From Nitrospirota bacterium (GTDB taxonomy: Bacteria > Nitrospirota > Nitrospiria > Nitrospirales > Nitrospiraceae): 47,934 nucleotides of DNA. The notes beneath the pieces were generated by a model. That model worked only from the letters and a program-made list of their open reading frames with translations, was not told the origin of the DNA and did no database searches. Positions 39,745 to 47,934 of the stretch are shown here, piece after piece (within the stretch, counting starts at the first letter, position 1; the number at the start of each line of letters is the position of its first letter). Location of the stretch: assembly GCA_026387615.1 (NCBI GenBank), contig JAPLLI010000059.1:1-47934 (forward strand). The letters run 5' to 3'. Made by a program: the position numbers and the translations under genes.

Positions 39745-40575
39745 TCACACTGCATGCTTTCCGGCTTGCTCCCTTGCCGCCCGGCCCCGCACACCATGAA
39801 AATATTCGCGAATCAGAGGATCGTTCGAACGCGACAATTCTTCCATGGTGCCGAGGCCCAGGACCCTTCCGTGTCCCAGCACCGCAACACGGTCTGAAAT
39901 ACGCCAGAGCGAGTCGAGATCGTGCGTCACCATCACCACCGTCAATCCCAACAACGCTTTTAATTGCAGCACCAACTCGTCGAACCCTGCCGCGATGATC
40001 GGATCCAGCCCGGCGGTCGGTTCATCCAAAAACAACAACTCCGGATCCATGACGATCGCCCGCGCCAACGCCGCCCGCCGCCTCATCCCGCCGCTGAGTT
40101 CGTTCGGATATTTCCCCGCACTGTCCGCCGGCAAACCCACTGAGGCAATCTTCAAGGCCACAATGTCATGAATGATGTCCTGGCTCAGCGTCGTATGTTC
40201 CTTCAGCGGCACCGCCACATTCTCCGCCAGCGTGAGTGAACTGAACAGGGCGCCCTGCTGAAACATCACCCCGAACCGCCGATGGATAGCTTGTGGATGC
40301 CCGTCGCGCAACAACCGGCTCTCCATGCCGAAGAGGCTCGTGGACCCAGAGGTCGGCTCTTGGAGTCCGACGATCTCCCGCATGAGCGTGGACTTGCCGC
40401 AGCCGTTCCCTCCGGCAATGGCAAAGACCTCGCCCCGGCGAATCGTGAAACTCACATCCTCATGCACGCCCGCCGAGCCAAAACTGGTTGAGACATGAGA
40501 GACCTCGACGATCGGCGCGCTGATGTCATTGAAGCCGCCCCGTGATTCAACGCCACTCAATCCCATGGCTCCCAT
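39745..40575 (-). CDS. MlaF-like ABC ATPase
   Basis: GGNGCGKSTLMREI, LSGGMRRRAALARAIVMDPELLFLDEPTAGLDPI; ORF track start at 40647 runs into repeat DNA, so MGAMGLSG... at 40575 is preferred. Confidence 0.88.
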   Translation of the reverse strand: MGAMGLSGVESRGGFNDISAPIVEVSHVSTSFGSAGVHEDVSFTIRRGEVFAIAGGNGCGKSTLMREIVGLQEPTSGSTSLFGMESRLLRDGHPQAIHRRFGVMFQQGALFSSLTLAENVAVPLKEHTTLSQDIIHDIVALKIASVGLPADSAGKYPNELSGGMRRRAALARAIVMDPELLFLDEPTAGLDPIIAAGFDELVLQLKALLGLTVVMVTHDLDSLWRISDRVAVLGHGRVLGLGTMEELSRSNDPLIREYFHGVRGRAAREQAGKHAV

Positions 40576-40588
40576 CTTCTTGGACTCC

Positions 40589-40687
40589 CGCGCCAGCGAG
40601 ACAGGCGAGAACAGCGCGTCAAGCGCGACATGGAAGACCAGATCCACCAGTCCCGCAACTCGCGCCTGTCCCGCCTATCTCGCCCGT
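40589..40687. repeat. Period-9 inverted-arm intercistronic element (E9)
   Basis: CGCGCCAGC GAGACAGGC GAGAACAGC GCGTCAAGC ... CGCGCCTGT CCCGCCTAT CTCGCCCGT; GACAGGCG 40600-40607 / CGCCTGTC 40663-40670. Confidence 0.8.
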
Positions 40688-41823
40688 CACAAATCCCACC
40701 AATTCAGGAGAATGCTGCACAAAGCGTCGAACACGATGACCAGGAAAATGCTTTGCACGACGCTGGCGGTCGTGTGCCGCCCCACATCATCCACGCCCCC
40801 TCGGATCTGAAACCCCTGATAGCAACCCACCAGCGCAATGATGATCGCGAAGAACGGCGCCTTCCCGACTCCGATGAGGAAATGTCGCACCGCCACCGCC
40901 TCTTCAAACCGCGAGACGAACTCGGTGAAGCTGACATGGAGCTGGTTCGAGGCGATCAACATGCCGCCGAACACGCCCAGCCCGTCCGCATAAACCGTGA
41001 GCAGGGGCAACGCGAGCATCAACGCAAAGACTCGTGGCAGAACCAGCAACTGCGTCGGCGACAGGCCTAACGTTTGAACGGCGTCCAGCTCCTCCGTCAC
41101 CTTCATCGTGCCGATCTGCGCCGCATAAGCAGAGCCGGAGCGGCCGGCAATGAGAATGGCGACGATCAACGGCGAGATCTCGCGCAACAACGAAATCCCG
41201 ACTAGATCCACCACGAAAATATTGGTGCCGAACTTCCGCAACTGCTCCGCTCCCTGATAGGAGATCACCACTCCGATCAGGAAGGAGAGCAGCCCCGTGA
41301 TGGGCAAGGCATTGAATCCGTCCAGCTCAAGACTTCGCAGCAACGCACGCCAACGCATGAGCGACGGCCGCTGCAATAGCCGCCAGACGCCGATCGTGCT
41401 CTCGCCGATGAATCCCAACCCCCTCACGGCATGCTGGGCCCGGTCCAGCATCCATCGACTCAACTGCTCAGGCCAGCCTGGCTTTGTCGCAGGAGTCGCC
41501 TCGACACGAGCCCAATTGGCCGACACCATGCGAAACAGCTCGGCAAACTCGGCCCGCAATCCTTCGACCGACACCTGCCGCCCTTCCCGGCTGAGCTGCG
41601 TCACCGTTCGATGCAGGACCACGGCGCCACCCGTGTCCATCGCGGTAATGTCGCCGGCCTGGACAATCAGCTCACTCGACCTGGTTCCCGGCAAAACAAC
41701 CACGGCCCGTTCAAGATCCGACAGGTGCTGAAGCGTCCAGGGGCCGGCACAACGCAGGATCTGGTCTTGCCCGATCGTCAGGCTTGCTCGCTCCACTGGC
41801 ACCGATAGGGAGAGGGACATCAC
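40687..41823 (-). CDS. MlaE-like permease with N-terminal STAS-like domain
   Basis: 378 aa; FNALPITGLLSFLIGVVISYQGAEQLRKFGTNIFVVDLVGISLLREISPLIVAILIAGRSGSAYAAQIGTMKVTEELDA. Confidence 0.9.
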   Translation of the reverse strand: MMSLSLSVPVERASLTIGQDQILRCAGPWTLQHLSDLERAVVVLPGTRSSELIVQAGDITAMDTGGAVVLHRTVTQLSREGRQVSVEGLRAEFAELFRMVSANWARVEATPATKPGWPEQLSRWMLDRAQHAVRGLGFIGESTIGVWRLLQRPSLMRWRALLRSLELDGFNALPITGLLSFLIGVVISYQGAEQLRKFGTNIFVVDLVGISLLREISPLIVAILIAGRSGSAYAAQIGTMKVTEELDAVQTLGLSPTQLLVLPRVFALMLALPLLTVYADGLGVFGGMLIASNQLHVSFTEFVSRFEEAVAVRHFLIGVGKAPFFAIIIALVGCYQGFQIRGGVDDVGRHTTASVVQSIFLVIVFDALCSILLNWWDL

Positions 41824-41827
41824 GCGC

Positions 41828-43633
41828 CTATTTTCCCATGATGGCCTTGAGGTCCGCCCCGCTGATCACTTCGTGCTCGAGCAACTGCTTCGCCCCTTCG
41901 AGGAGCGAGGGCTTCTGTGCCGCCAACAGCACCTTCACCCGTTCGTATTGCTCATCGATAATCCGGCGCACTTCACAGTCGATCTCGCGGGCCGTCTCCT
42001 CCGAATAGTCGCCCTTCTCCTGAGGCATCTGAATCTGCATGAAAAGCGGCTGGCGTTCACGATCGAGCGTCACGGTGCCCAGCTTCTCGCTCATCCCGTA
42101 GGACTTGACCATGCTCTTGGCAATGTCCGTCGCATTGACCAAGTCGTTCTGCGCCCCCGTGGAGGCTTCGCCGAAAATCAACTCTTCCGCAATCCGCCCT
42201 CCCAGTAAGACGGCAATCTTATTTTCCAGCTCCGTCTTAGCCATCAAAAAACGATCCTCGGTCGGGAGTTGCAGGGTATAGCCCAACGCGGCTATCCCGC
42301 GAGGAATGATCGAGATCTTTTGTATCGGGTCTGCTCCGGGAAGCGACAGGGCTACCAACGCATGGCCCACTTCATGGTAAGCGACTCGTTCCTTCTCCAT
42401 CTTGTTGAGGACTCGATTCTTTTTCTCCAAGCCGGCGACGACCCGCTCCACCGCTTCTTGCAATTCCGGGAGCCCCACCTGCTCCTTATTCCGGCGGACC
42501 GTCAAGAGTGTGGCCTCGTTGATGATATTGGCCAGATCGGCGCCAGAAAAACCCGGGGTCATTCCGGCGATCACGTCAAGATCCGCATCGGGACCGAGCA
42601 CCACTTGCTTCGCATGGACGCGCAAAATGGCCAGGCGACCGATCTTATCCGGGCGATCGACCAGGACTTGGCGGTCGAACCGGCCGGCCCGCAACAGGGC
42701 CGGGTCCAGGATTTCAGGCCGGTTGGTGGCCGCCATGAGAATCACGCCGATGCGGGGATCGAACCCGTCCATCTCGACCAGCAACTGATTGAGCGTCTGC
42801 TCCCGCTCCTCATGCGCCAGGGGTCCCATTCCGCGCGCCTTCCCAATCGCATCCAATTCATCGATAAAAATGATGCAGGGGGCTTTGACCTTGGCCTGTT
42901 CGAACAGATCCCGCACGCGGGCGGCTCCGACCCCCACGAACATTTCCACGAACTCGGACCCGCTGATGCTGAAAAATGTGACCCCTGCCTCTCCCGCCAC
43001 GGCTCGGGCCAGAAGCGTCTTGCCGGTGCCAGGCGGGCCGACGAGCAAAATCCCTTTCGGGATCTTGCCTCCCAGACGCGTGAACTTTTCAGGCGTCTGC
43101 AGAAACTCAATCACTTCGCGCAGTTCGTCCTTCGCCTCGTCTACGCCTGCCACATCGGCGAATGTGACCTTCGTGTCCTTCTCGGCATAGATCTTTGCCT
43201 TCGACTGCCCGACCGTCATGAACCCGCCCTGGCCCTGCCCGAGACGCCGAAAGATAAAAAACCAGATCCCGACGAAGACCAGCGTCGGCAGCAGCCACGA
43301 CATGAGGTCCCTCACGAACGTCGTCTCAACCACTCCGGTGAACTTCACATGGTGAGCATTCAGCTCTTTCACGAGATCCGGGTCCTCGACCCTGATGGTC
43401 GTGAATAACTTCTGCTCCCTGGAGCCCTCTTCCGGCTTCAGCTTCCCGGTCAAGGCCTGATGAGTAACCGTGACTTCCGCCACGCTACCTGCCGCCACGA
43501 GAGTCCTGAATTCGCTATAGGGAAGCTCTTCGAGCTTCTGCAGGGCATGGATGAAATCGTGCACGAGGATGACGGCCCAAATGGCGAGAAAGATGTACCA
43601 GATTGAAAAGGAGATTTTCTTATTCACCGGCAT
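41828..43633 (-). CDS. ftsH: ATP-dependent zinc metalloprotease FtsH
   Basis: 601 aa; [30 protein letters not shown] zinc motif, SRH region, two N-term TMs. Confidence 0.94.
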   Translation of the reverse strand: MPVNKKISFSIWYIFLAIWAVILVHDFIHALQKLEELPYSEFRTLVAAGSVAEVTVTHQALTGKLKPEEGSREQKLFTTIRVEDPDLVKELNAHHVKFTGVVETTFVRDLMSWLLPTLVFVGIWFFIFRRLGQGQGGFMTVGQSKAKIYAEKDTKVTFADVAGVDEAKDELREVIEFLQTPEKFTRLGGKIPKGILLVGPPGTGKTLLARAVAGEAGVTFFSISGSEFVEMFVGVGAARVRDLFEQAKVKAPCIIFIDELDAIGKARGMGPLAHEEREQTLNQLLVEMDGFDPRIGVILMAATNRPEILDPALLRAGRFDRQVLVDRPDKIGRLAILRVHAKQVVLGPDADLDVIAGMTPGFSGADLANIINEATLLTVRRNKEQVGLPELQEAVERVVAGLEKKNRVLNKMEKERVAYHEVGHALVALSLPGADPIQKISIIPRGIAALGYTLQLPTEDRFLMAKTELENKIAVLLGGRIAEELIFGEASTGAQNDLVNATDIAKSMVKSYGMSEKLGTVTLDRERQPLFMQIQMPQEKGDYSEETAREIDCEVRRIIDEQYERVKVLLAAQKPSLLEGAKQLLEHEVISGADLKAIMGK

Positions 43634-43832
43634 AGAGATGAGGTCCTCTCGATGTCACGAACCTGGCAGGTGGCTGAAAACATCTTCCAGCCTCGGTCTT
43701 GGAAGTGCAAAGAAGAGACCCTACGCCGAACGGTTAGCCGTAGGTATTTCATTAATGATATTGAGCGTTTCGAGTGAAATCAGAGGGATGGGAAGAGACG
43801 TGGGGGGAGTCCTGCTACAGTGACCATGGCTT

Positions 43833-43930
43833 CCCCTGTAGCGTATAGCTACAGGCTGCAACCAGTTCAATGCGGAACGCTGAAGCGACAATCGTTTCCT
43901 TCTTCATCGCTCACCGTTCAGCGTTTCCCG
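43833..43930. repeat. Period-7 intercistronic element, two nested hairpins (E10)
   Basis: CCTGTAGC-GTATA-GCTACAGG (43835-43855) and AACGCTGAA 43876-43884 / TTCAGCGTT 43917-43925; heptamers TTCATCG CTCACCG TTCAGCG. Confidence 0.8.
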
Positions 43931-43942
43931 ACTAGCGGCCCC

Positions 43943-44422
43943 CTAGGTCCGCACGAGCAGAACTGCGGCAAACAGGATCGCCAGCGTCAACAGGAGAGAG
44001 AAGCGCGCGATCCAGGGAGACCACAGCACCAGAGCGTGATCGAACCTAGCTCTGTTCTCCATAGGGAGTTGCAGTATCCTCCCGACGCGCGGCCCGAGGA
44101 TAAAATCATGGGTCAGGGTTAGGAGAAGAAGGACGGTCACGAGCCCCAGCTTGGCCATCAACACCATCGGCCAGCCAGCCGGGTCCGCGACTGGAATCCC
44201 CCGCTGATGCAACAAGAGAGGTCCCGTCAACAAGAGGGTCACGATCGCACCCCAGACGACCGAACGGAATCGCCTGGCGATGGCCCGAAAGATCAACGAT
44301 TTCTGCGACGCAAACGGTGCCCGCTTCAGCACCGGCACCAACACAACCGACAGAAAGATCGCCCCCCCGATCCAACTGATCGCCGCGACGAGATGGAGCC
44401 ACATGAACAACGATGAACCCAT
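43943..44422 (-). CDS. CopD-like / DUF4149-like integral membrane protein
   Basis: MGSSLFMWLHLVAAISWIGGAIFLSVVLVPVLKRA...; four TM helices; ORF track extends to 44632 but overlaps the next gene. Confidence 0.72.
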   Translation of the reverse strand: MGSSLFMWLHLVAAISWIGGAIFLSVVLVPVLKRAPFASQKSLIFRAIARRFRSVVWGAIVTLLLTGPLLLHQRGIPVADPAGWPMVLMAKLGLVTVLLLLTLTHDFILGPRVGRILQLPMENRARFDHALVLWSPWIARFSLLLTLAILFAAVLLVRT

Positions 44423-44436
44423 CAATCCTCCACCCA

Positions 44437-45018
44437 CTAGTCTGTGGCGGGACCGGGGTTCACGCGCGGCACCTGAACTGGCCCAAGTTGAATTGGCAGC
44501 TTCAGGCGTGGACACCAGTCGATCTCCGCCACTGCAGCTGCAAGCTCCAATCGCTTCTCCGGATACATCATCGGCCCGTTCTGTCCCATCCCTATACAAG
44601 GGCTGCACATGAACTGACAGGGCACCGGACAACGATGCGCCTCACAGCCAACGAGGCTATTGACCAACGCAGCTCGTTCCGCACAATGGCGATCCGGCTC
44701 CGGCGCCAACAGGCTTCCTCGATAACACTCCAGTCGCTGCCAGAGCTTGGTGAGGCTGGAAACAGGGCGAGCATTCACGCTCGCCCAGGCGCCATGAAAC
44801 CGAATGGCTTCACCGACTAATTGCAGCGCACAATCCAATCTCTCCGGCAGCGAAGGGAACCGGGCAATCGTTACCCGTTCGCCGTTCGTCCACTCGATGG
44901 TGAAGGTGGGAGCGCGTTGAGCCAGGCTCAACGCGCTGGAATCAACTTCCGTGACCCGATGAGGAATATGAACGGCAAGGTTCATCGCTGCTTCAGGCAA
45001 TCCTCCGCTCTTCACCAC
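44437..45018 (-). CDS. Hypothetical protein with a Cys cluster
   Basis: 193 aa; ...VGCEAHRCPVPCQFMCSPCIGMGQNGPMMYPEKRLELAAAVAEIDWCPRLKLPI; consistent with operon spacing. Confidence 0.6.
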   Translation of the reverse strand: MVKSGGLPEAAMNLAVHIPHRVTEVDSSALSLAQRAPTFTIEWTNGERVTIARFPSLPERLDCALQLVGEAIRFHGAWASVNARPVSSLTKLWQRLECYRGSLLAPEPDRHCAERAALVNSLVGCEAHRCPVPCQFMCSPCIGMGQNGPMMYPEKRLELAAAVAEIDWCPRLKLPIQLGPVQVPRVNPGPATD

Positions 45019-45045
45019 AAGAAACTACAGGGCCATCGACATTGA

Positions 45046-45714
45046 TCAGAATGACACGCCGACATAGGGACCGACGGTGAAGTAGTTATTCGTCGTGTTG
45101 GTCATCCCTGCCGCCAAGTGGAATCGGGCATCCACCCCAACCTTGAAAGCCTTCCAGACTTGATACTCCGCCCCAGCGCCGAACTGGACCCCGATGTCGA
45201 GATACTGAGTCTGATTCGAGGGAGGGCTGATCACATGGATATCCAGCCCGACGGGAATGATCCAAGGCCGAAAGGCGCTCCCCTCCCTGAACTTAATTTT
45301 CGGTGACACATCAATGGTCACCATGGTCAGTTGGGTCTTCACGTCACTTGTTGAACCGGACACCCCGGCGCCCCTCACTGAGTTCGACGCAAACCGATTG
45401 AACTGGACCCCGAGCTCACCAACCGCCCAGGTCTTGTCCATCGCGCCCCAGGCATCTTTCGACAACAGAAAATCGAGGCCGGCCCCCGCATACCAACCGA
45501 TATTGCTATCGTTTCTTTGCCCGGTAGATCCGTTTGCAAACGTTTCACCAGATCGGTCGCTGCTCAGCCTCGTGAACCCGCCTCGATAGAACACCATATT
45601 GCCCGCCTCTTCAGCCAAGGCCGGCGATACAGCACAAACAGCGAGCCCCCCGGCGATCGCAATGGCGGCAACCCACACTCCAATGTTCCTGCTTCTCGTC
45701 CGAACCTGCATCAT
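45046..45714 (-). CDS. Outer-membrane beta-barrel protein
   Basis: 222 aa; signal peptide, alternating hydrophobic strands, C-term NNYFTVGPYVGVSF ending in Phe. Confidence 0.75.
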   Translation of the reverse strand: MMQVRTRSRNIGVWVAAIAIAGGLAVCAVSPALAEEAGNMVFYRGGFTRLSSDRSGETFANGSTGQRNDSNIGWYAGAGLDFLLSKDAWGAMDKTWAVGELGVQFNRFASNSVRGAGVSGSTSDVKTQLTMVTIDVSPKIKFREGSAFRPWIIPVGLDIHVISPPSNQTQYLDIGVQFGAGAEYQVWKAFKVGVDARFHLAAGMTNTTNNYFTVGPYVGVSF

Positions 45715-45837
45715 GCGCCCCTCCCTGGGTAATTATCGAAAGGCTGTTTTTGCCTTCCGACTGTTCTGCTGACATGCGCTCGCTGGCCCGAGCCATCAGC
45801 CTGGTGAATAAATGAATCATGTCAATAGCCCTTCGTA

Positions 45838-45925
45838 ACTCGTCATACGTCAATCGTCATTCGTGGAAACGTGCGACCTGCTCTCCGTGCTCTGTGCCGA
45901 TTGACGATTGGCGATTGACGCTTGA
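45838..45925. repeat. Period-7 inverted-arm element (E11)
   Basis: ACTCGTC ATACGTC AATCGTC ATTCGTG then CGATTGA CGATTGG CGATTGA CGCTTGA; IR CAATCGTCA 45851-45859 / TGACGATTG 45902-45910. Confidence 0.8.
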
Positions 45926-46852
45926 CGCCTCCACCGACTTGGCGCAGCGGAATCCCATCCAATTGATCTTCGTGTTGGGATCGGTCCCGTTCCTCATCGC
46001 GACCCGCATGGTCGTCGTGCTGTCCATCCATCCGCCGCCCCGGAAGGCTTTCTGACTGCCGGTCTCAGGCCCTTTAGGGTTCCGGTCCGGCGCCGTCGCA
46101 TAATAGTCCTGGTCATACCAATCCGCCACCCATTCAGACACGTTTCCGATCGTCTGATACAGCCCATAGGGGCTGACGGCATTCTCATACTTATCGACCG
46201 AAATAAGGGGTGGGTACAATAACAAGCGTTCCGGACGATCCCGCACAGGACCGGACAGACCGGTTCTCCCGAAATTCGCTCTGCTCGGCCCCGCATATTC
46301 CTTGCCCCAGGGGAATAGCCGCCCATCCACCCCACGCGCCGCCTTCTCCCATTCCGCTTCCGTTGGCAGCCGCTTGCCCGCCCACTTGCAGTAGGCATCG
46401 GCGTCGTACCAGGACACGTGCATAATGGGATGGTGCGCCATCGCCTCCTGGAAGTTGCCCCCGTCATACCGCCAGTCCAACTGCGGCGAGCGGTTCGTGG
46501 CCAGCACAAACTTGAGATATTCCAAGGCCGTCACTTCGAACTTGCCGATCTCGAAGGCATCCAGATAGACGCGCCGCTGCGGCATCTCGCCACGATAGGC
46601 GAGTCGGTCCGTCTTCTTGTCGCTCCCCATGATAAACTCACCGGCTGGCACCAGGACCATCTCATCCTTGGCTTTCCACTTGGCCACCCGTTCGGTCGCG
46701 ATCTTTTTTCCTGCCTCGGTCCAGTCCACCGTAATATCCTGCGTGTCGAGCCCCCAGGCGGCATTGGTCATCACCAGAGCCATTGCCGTAGCGACGATGC
46801 CCTTCACCACCCGATTGACTGCCACCGCTTTCTCCACCTTCAATACCTCCAC
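45857..46852 (-). CDS. Formylglycine-generating-enzyme (FGE/SUMF1) family protein
   Basis: 331 aa; FIMGSDKK, FEIGKFEVTALEYLKF, HVSWYDADAYCKWAGKRLPTEAEWEKAARG, YQTIGNVSEWVADWY, FRGGGW, FRCAKS. Confidence 0.9.
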   Translation of the reverse strand: MEVLKVEKAVAVNRVVKGIVATAMALVMTNAAWGLDTQDITVDWTEAGKKIATERVAKWKAKDEMVLVPAGEFIMGSDKKTDRLAYRGEMPQRRVYLDAFEIGKFEVTALEYLKFVLATNRSPQLDWRYDGGNFQEAMAHHPIMHVSWYDADAYCKWAGKRLPTEAEWEKAARGVDGRLFPWGKEYAGPSRANFGRTGLSGPVRDRPERLLLYPPLISVDKYENAVSPYGLYQTIGNVSEWVADWYDQDYYATAPDRNPKGPETGSQKAFRGGGWMDSTTTMRVAMRNGTDPNTKINWMGFRCAKSVEASSVNRQSSIGTEHGEQVARFHE

Positions 46853-46884
46853 GACCCGGCCTCCTTGCTTTTACAGTTACCCGC

Positions 46885-46952
46885 GCTCAGCATTCAGCCA
46901 TCAGTACCCTATGGGATCTTCGTCAGCTGATAGCTGATCGCTGACAGCTGAT
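46885..46952. repeat. Period-7 inverted-arm element (E12)
   Basis: GCTCAGC ATTCAGC CATCAGT then AGCTGAT AGCTGAT CGCTGAC AGCTGAT. Confidence 0.8.
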
Positions 46953-47862
46953 GACTTGCTTCAGATTTCGCACATCGCATTCCCGTTAAATAACTTCTGC
47001 GATTTGGCATGCCGCCATTCCGGCCGGCGGATCGCGCGACCTCCGGATCTTCATTCCAGGAGCCGCCGCGGAACACTTTCAATTCACCGATCGCAGGCCC
47101 GGTTGGATTGTCCGGCACGCTAGTCCGGTAATACTCAGGATTGAACCAATCCGAGACCCATTCGCTGACATTGCCCGCCATTTGATAGACGCCGTAGGGA
47201 CTGACACCCTTGTCGTAGCGATTTACATTGGCCAACGGCGGATACTTAAACCCGCGCTTCGAACCGGAATGGGCGATATTGCTTTTCATCCACCCGGCCG
47301 GTTCATTGCCCCAGGGGAACATCCGGCCATCCTCGCCGCGCGCGGCCTTTTCCCATTCCGCTTCGGTCGGCAGACGCTTCCCGACCCATCGACAGTAGGC
47401 AGCGGCCTCTTCCCAGCTCACGCCGATGACCGGATGCGACGCCATTTTTTCGAGAAAGGGATCCTGCATCCAAAACTCCGGCCATGCTGCCCCTGTGGCT
47501 ATCACAAATCGAAGATAGTGGACGTTCGTCACCTCATAGCGGTCGATCTCGAATGCATCGATGGAAACGGGACGCTGCGGCAATTCTTGAGGACCGGCTG
47601 CGCGATCCATCTTGGGATTGCTGCCCATTAAGAACGGCCCCCCCGGCACAGGAACCATGCCTTCGGGAACTTCCAGCAAGGCCAACCGTTCCAGTTCCCA
47701 GGGTTGTGCCCAGGGGTCATGCTTGGGCGACAAATGATCGGCCTGCACCATGGCGCTCGACACAAGACCCCAGGTCAACAAACTCGTTGCCAACCCTATC
47801 CCGATTCGCCGTGTCATTCTCGATCCGTCGTGTTTCATACGATAAATAGTAAGTCGTGCCAC
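46909..47862 (-). CDS. Formylglycine-generating-enzyme (FGE/SUMF1) family protein
   Basis: 317 aa; FLMGSNPKMDRAAGPQELPQRPVSIDAFEIDRYEVTN, GVSWEEAAAYCRWVGKRLPTEAEWEKAARGEDGRMFPWG, YQMAGNVSEWVSDWF, FRGGSW. Confidence 0.9.
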   Translation of the reverse strand: MARLTIYRMKHDGSRMTRRIGIGLATSLLTWGLVSSAMVQADHLSPKHDPWAQPWELERLALLEVPEGMVPVPGGPFLMGSNPKMDRAAGPQELPQRPVSIDAFEIDRYEVTNVHYLRFVIATGAAWPEFWMQDPFLEKMASHPVIGVSWEEAAAYCRWVGKRLPTEAEWEKAARGEDGRMFPWGNEPAGWMKSNIAHSGSKRGFKYPPLANVNRYDKGVSPYGVYQMAGNVSEWVSDWFNPEYYRTSVPDNPTGPAIGELKVFRGGSWNEDPEVARSAGRNGGMPNRRSYLTGMRCAKSEASHQLSAISYQLTKIP

Positions 47863-47888
47863 TCGGCTTCTGTCTTGCTTCTAAGAAA

Positions 47889-47923
47889 ACGGGGGAGCCA
47901 CACCTTACGCGCAGCTCCCCCGT
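47889..47923 (-). terminator. Probable Rho-independent terminator, minus strand
   Basis: Perfect 10 bp stem ACGGGGGAGC / GCTCCCCCGT with 15 nt loop, followed on the minus strand by a T-rich run (TTTTCTTAG). Confidence 0.7.
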
Positions 47924-47934
47924 CTCGACCGATA

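Noticed and set aside
45611-45853. 80 aa minus-strand ORF spanning repeat E11 and the start of the barrel gene
   Set aside because: Starts in repeat DNA, overlaps the signal-peptide region of a better-supported CDS in another frame.

Overview
The window looks like a chromosomal segment of a Nitrospira-type bacterium. This is inferred from gene content: a POR/OGOR-type 2-oxoacid:ferredoxin oxidoreductase cluster, many small c-type cytochromes, a Rieske/cytochrome b module and tandem FGE-domain proteins. No rRNA, tRNA or other taxonomic marker was seen. Gene blocks from left to right: an AhpD-like protein; a reduced SUF system (DUF59, SufB/D-like, SufC); a 2-oxoacid:ferredoxin oxidoreductase operon; three hybrid sensor kinases; cytochrome c and DUF2231; a heme-c barrel / SHOCT lipoprotein / cupredoxin-like / hybrid-kinase cluster; a probable thiosulfate/sulfur block (DsrE, tetraheme cytochrome, OsmC, two YeeE/YedE, TsdA-like dihaem cytochrome); a bc-type complex with a cytochrome b-c fusion and a Rieske protein; a Mg P-type ATPase; phosphoketolase with acetate kinase; a VIT-like protein with an Mla-type lipid transport operon and FtsH; an outer-membrane barrel protein; and two FGE/SUMF1-domain proteins. 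The most unusual signal is not a gene. Twelve intercistronic elements are built from degenerate short units of strict period, 7 bp at most loci and 9 bp at four. They generally form two roughly inverted arms (imperfect hairpins). Each sits immediately 3' of, or overlapping, a stop codon, and usually fills the gap to the next gene. Unit sequence differs between loci while period and architecture are kept, and some elements share 14-24 bp identical cores. No standard feature class in the window explains them. All calls come from reading the sequence and the supplied ORF track; no database search was run.
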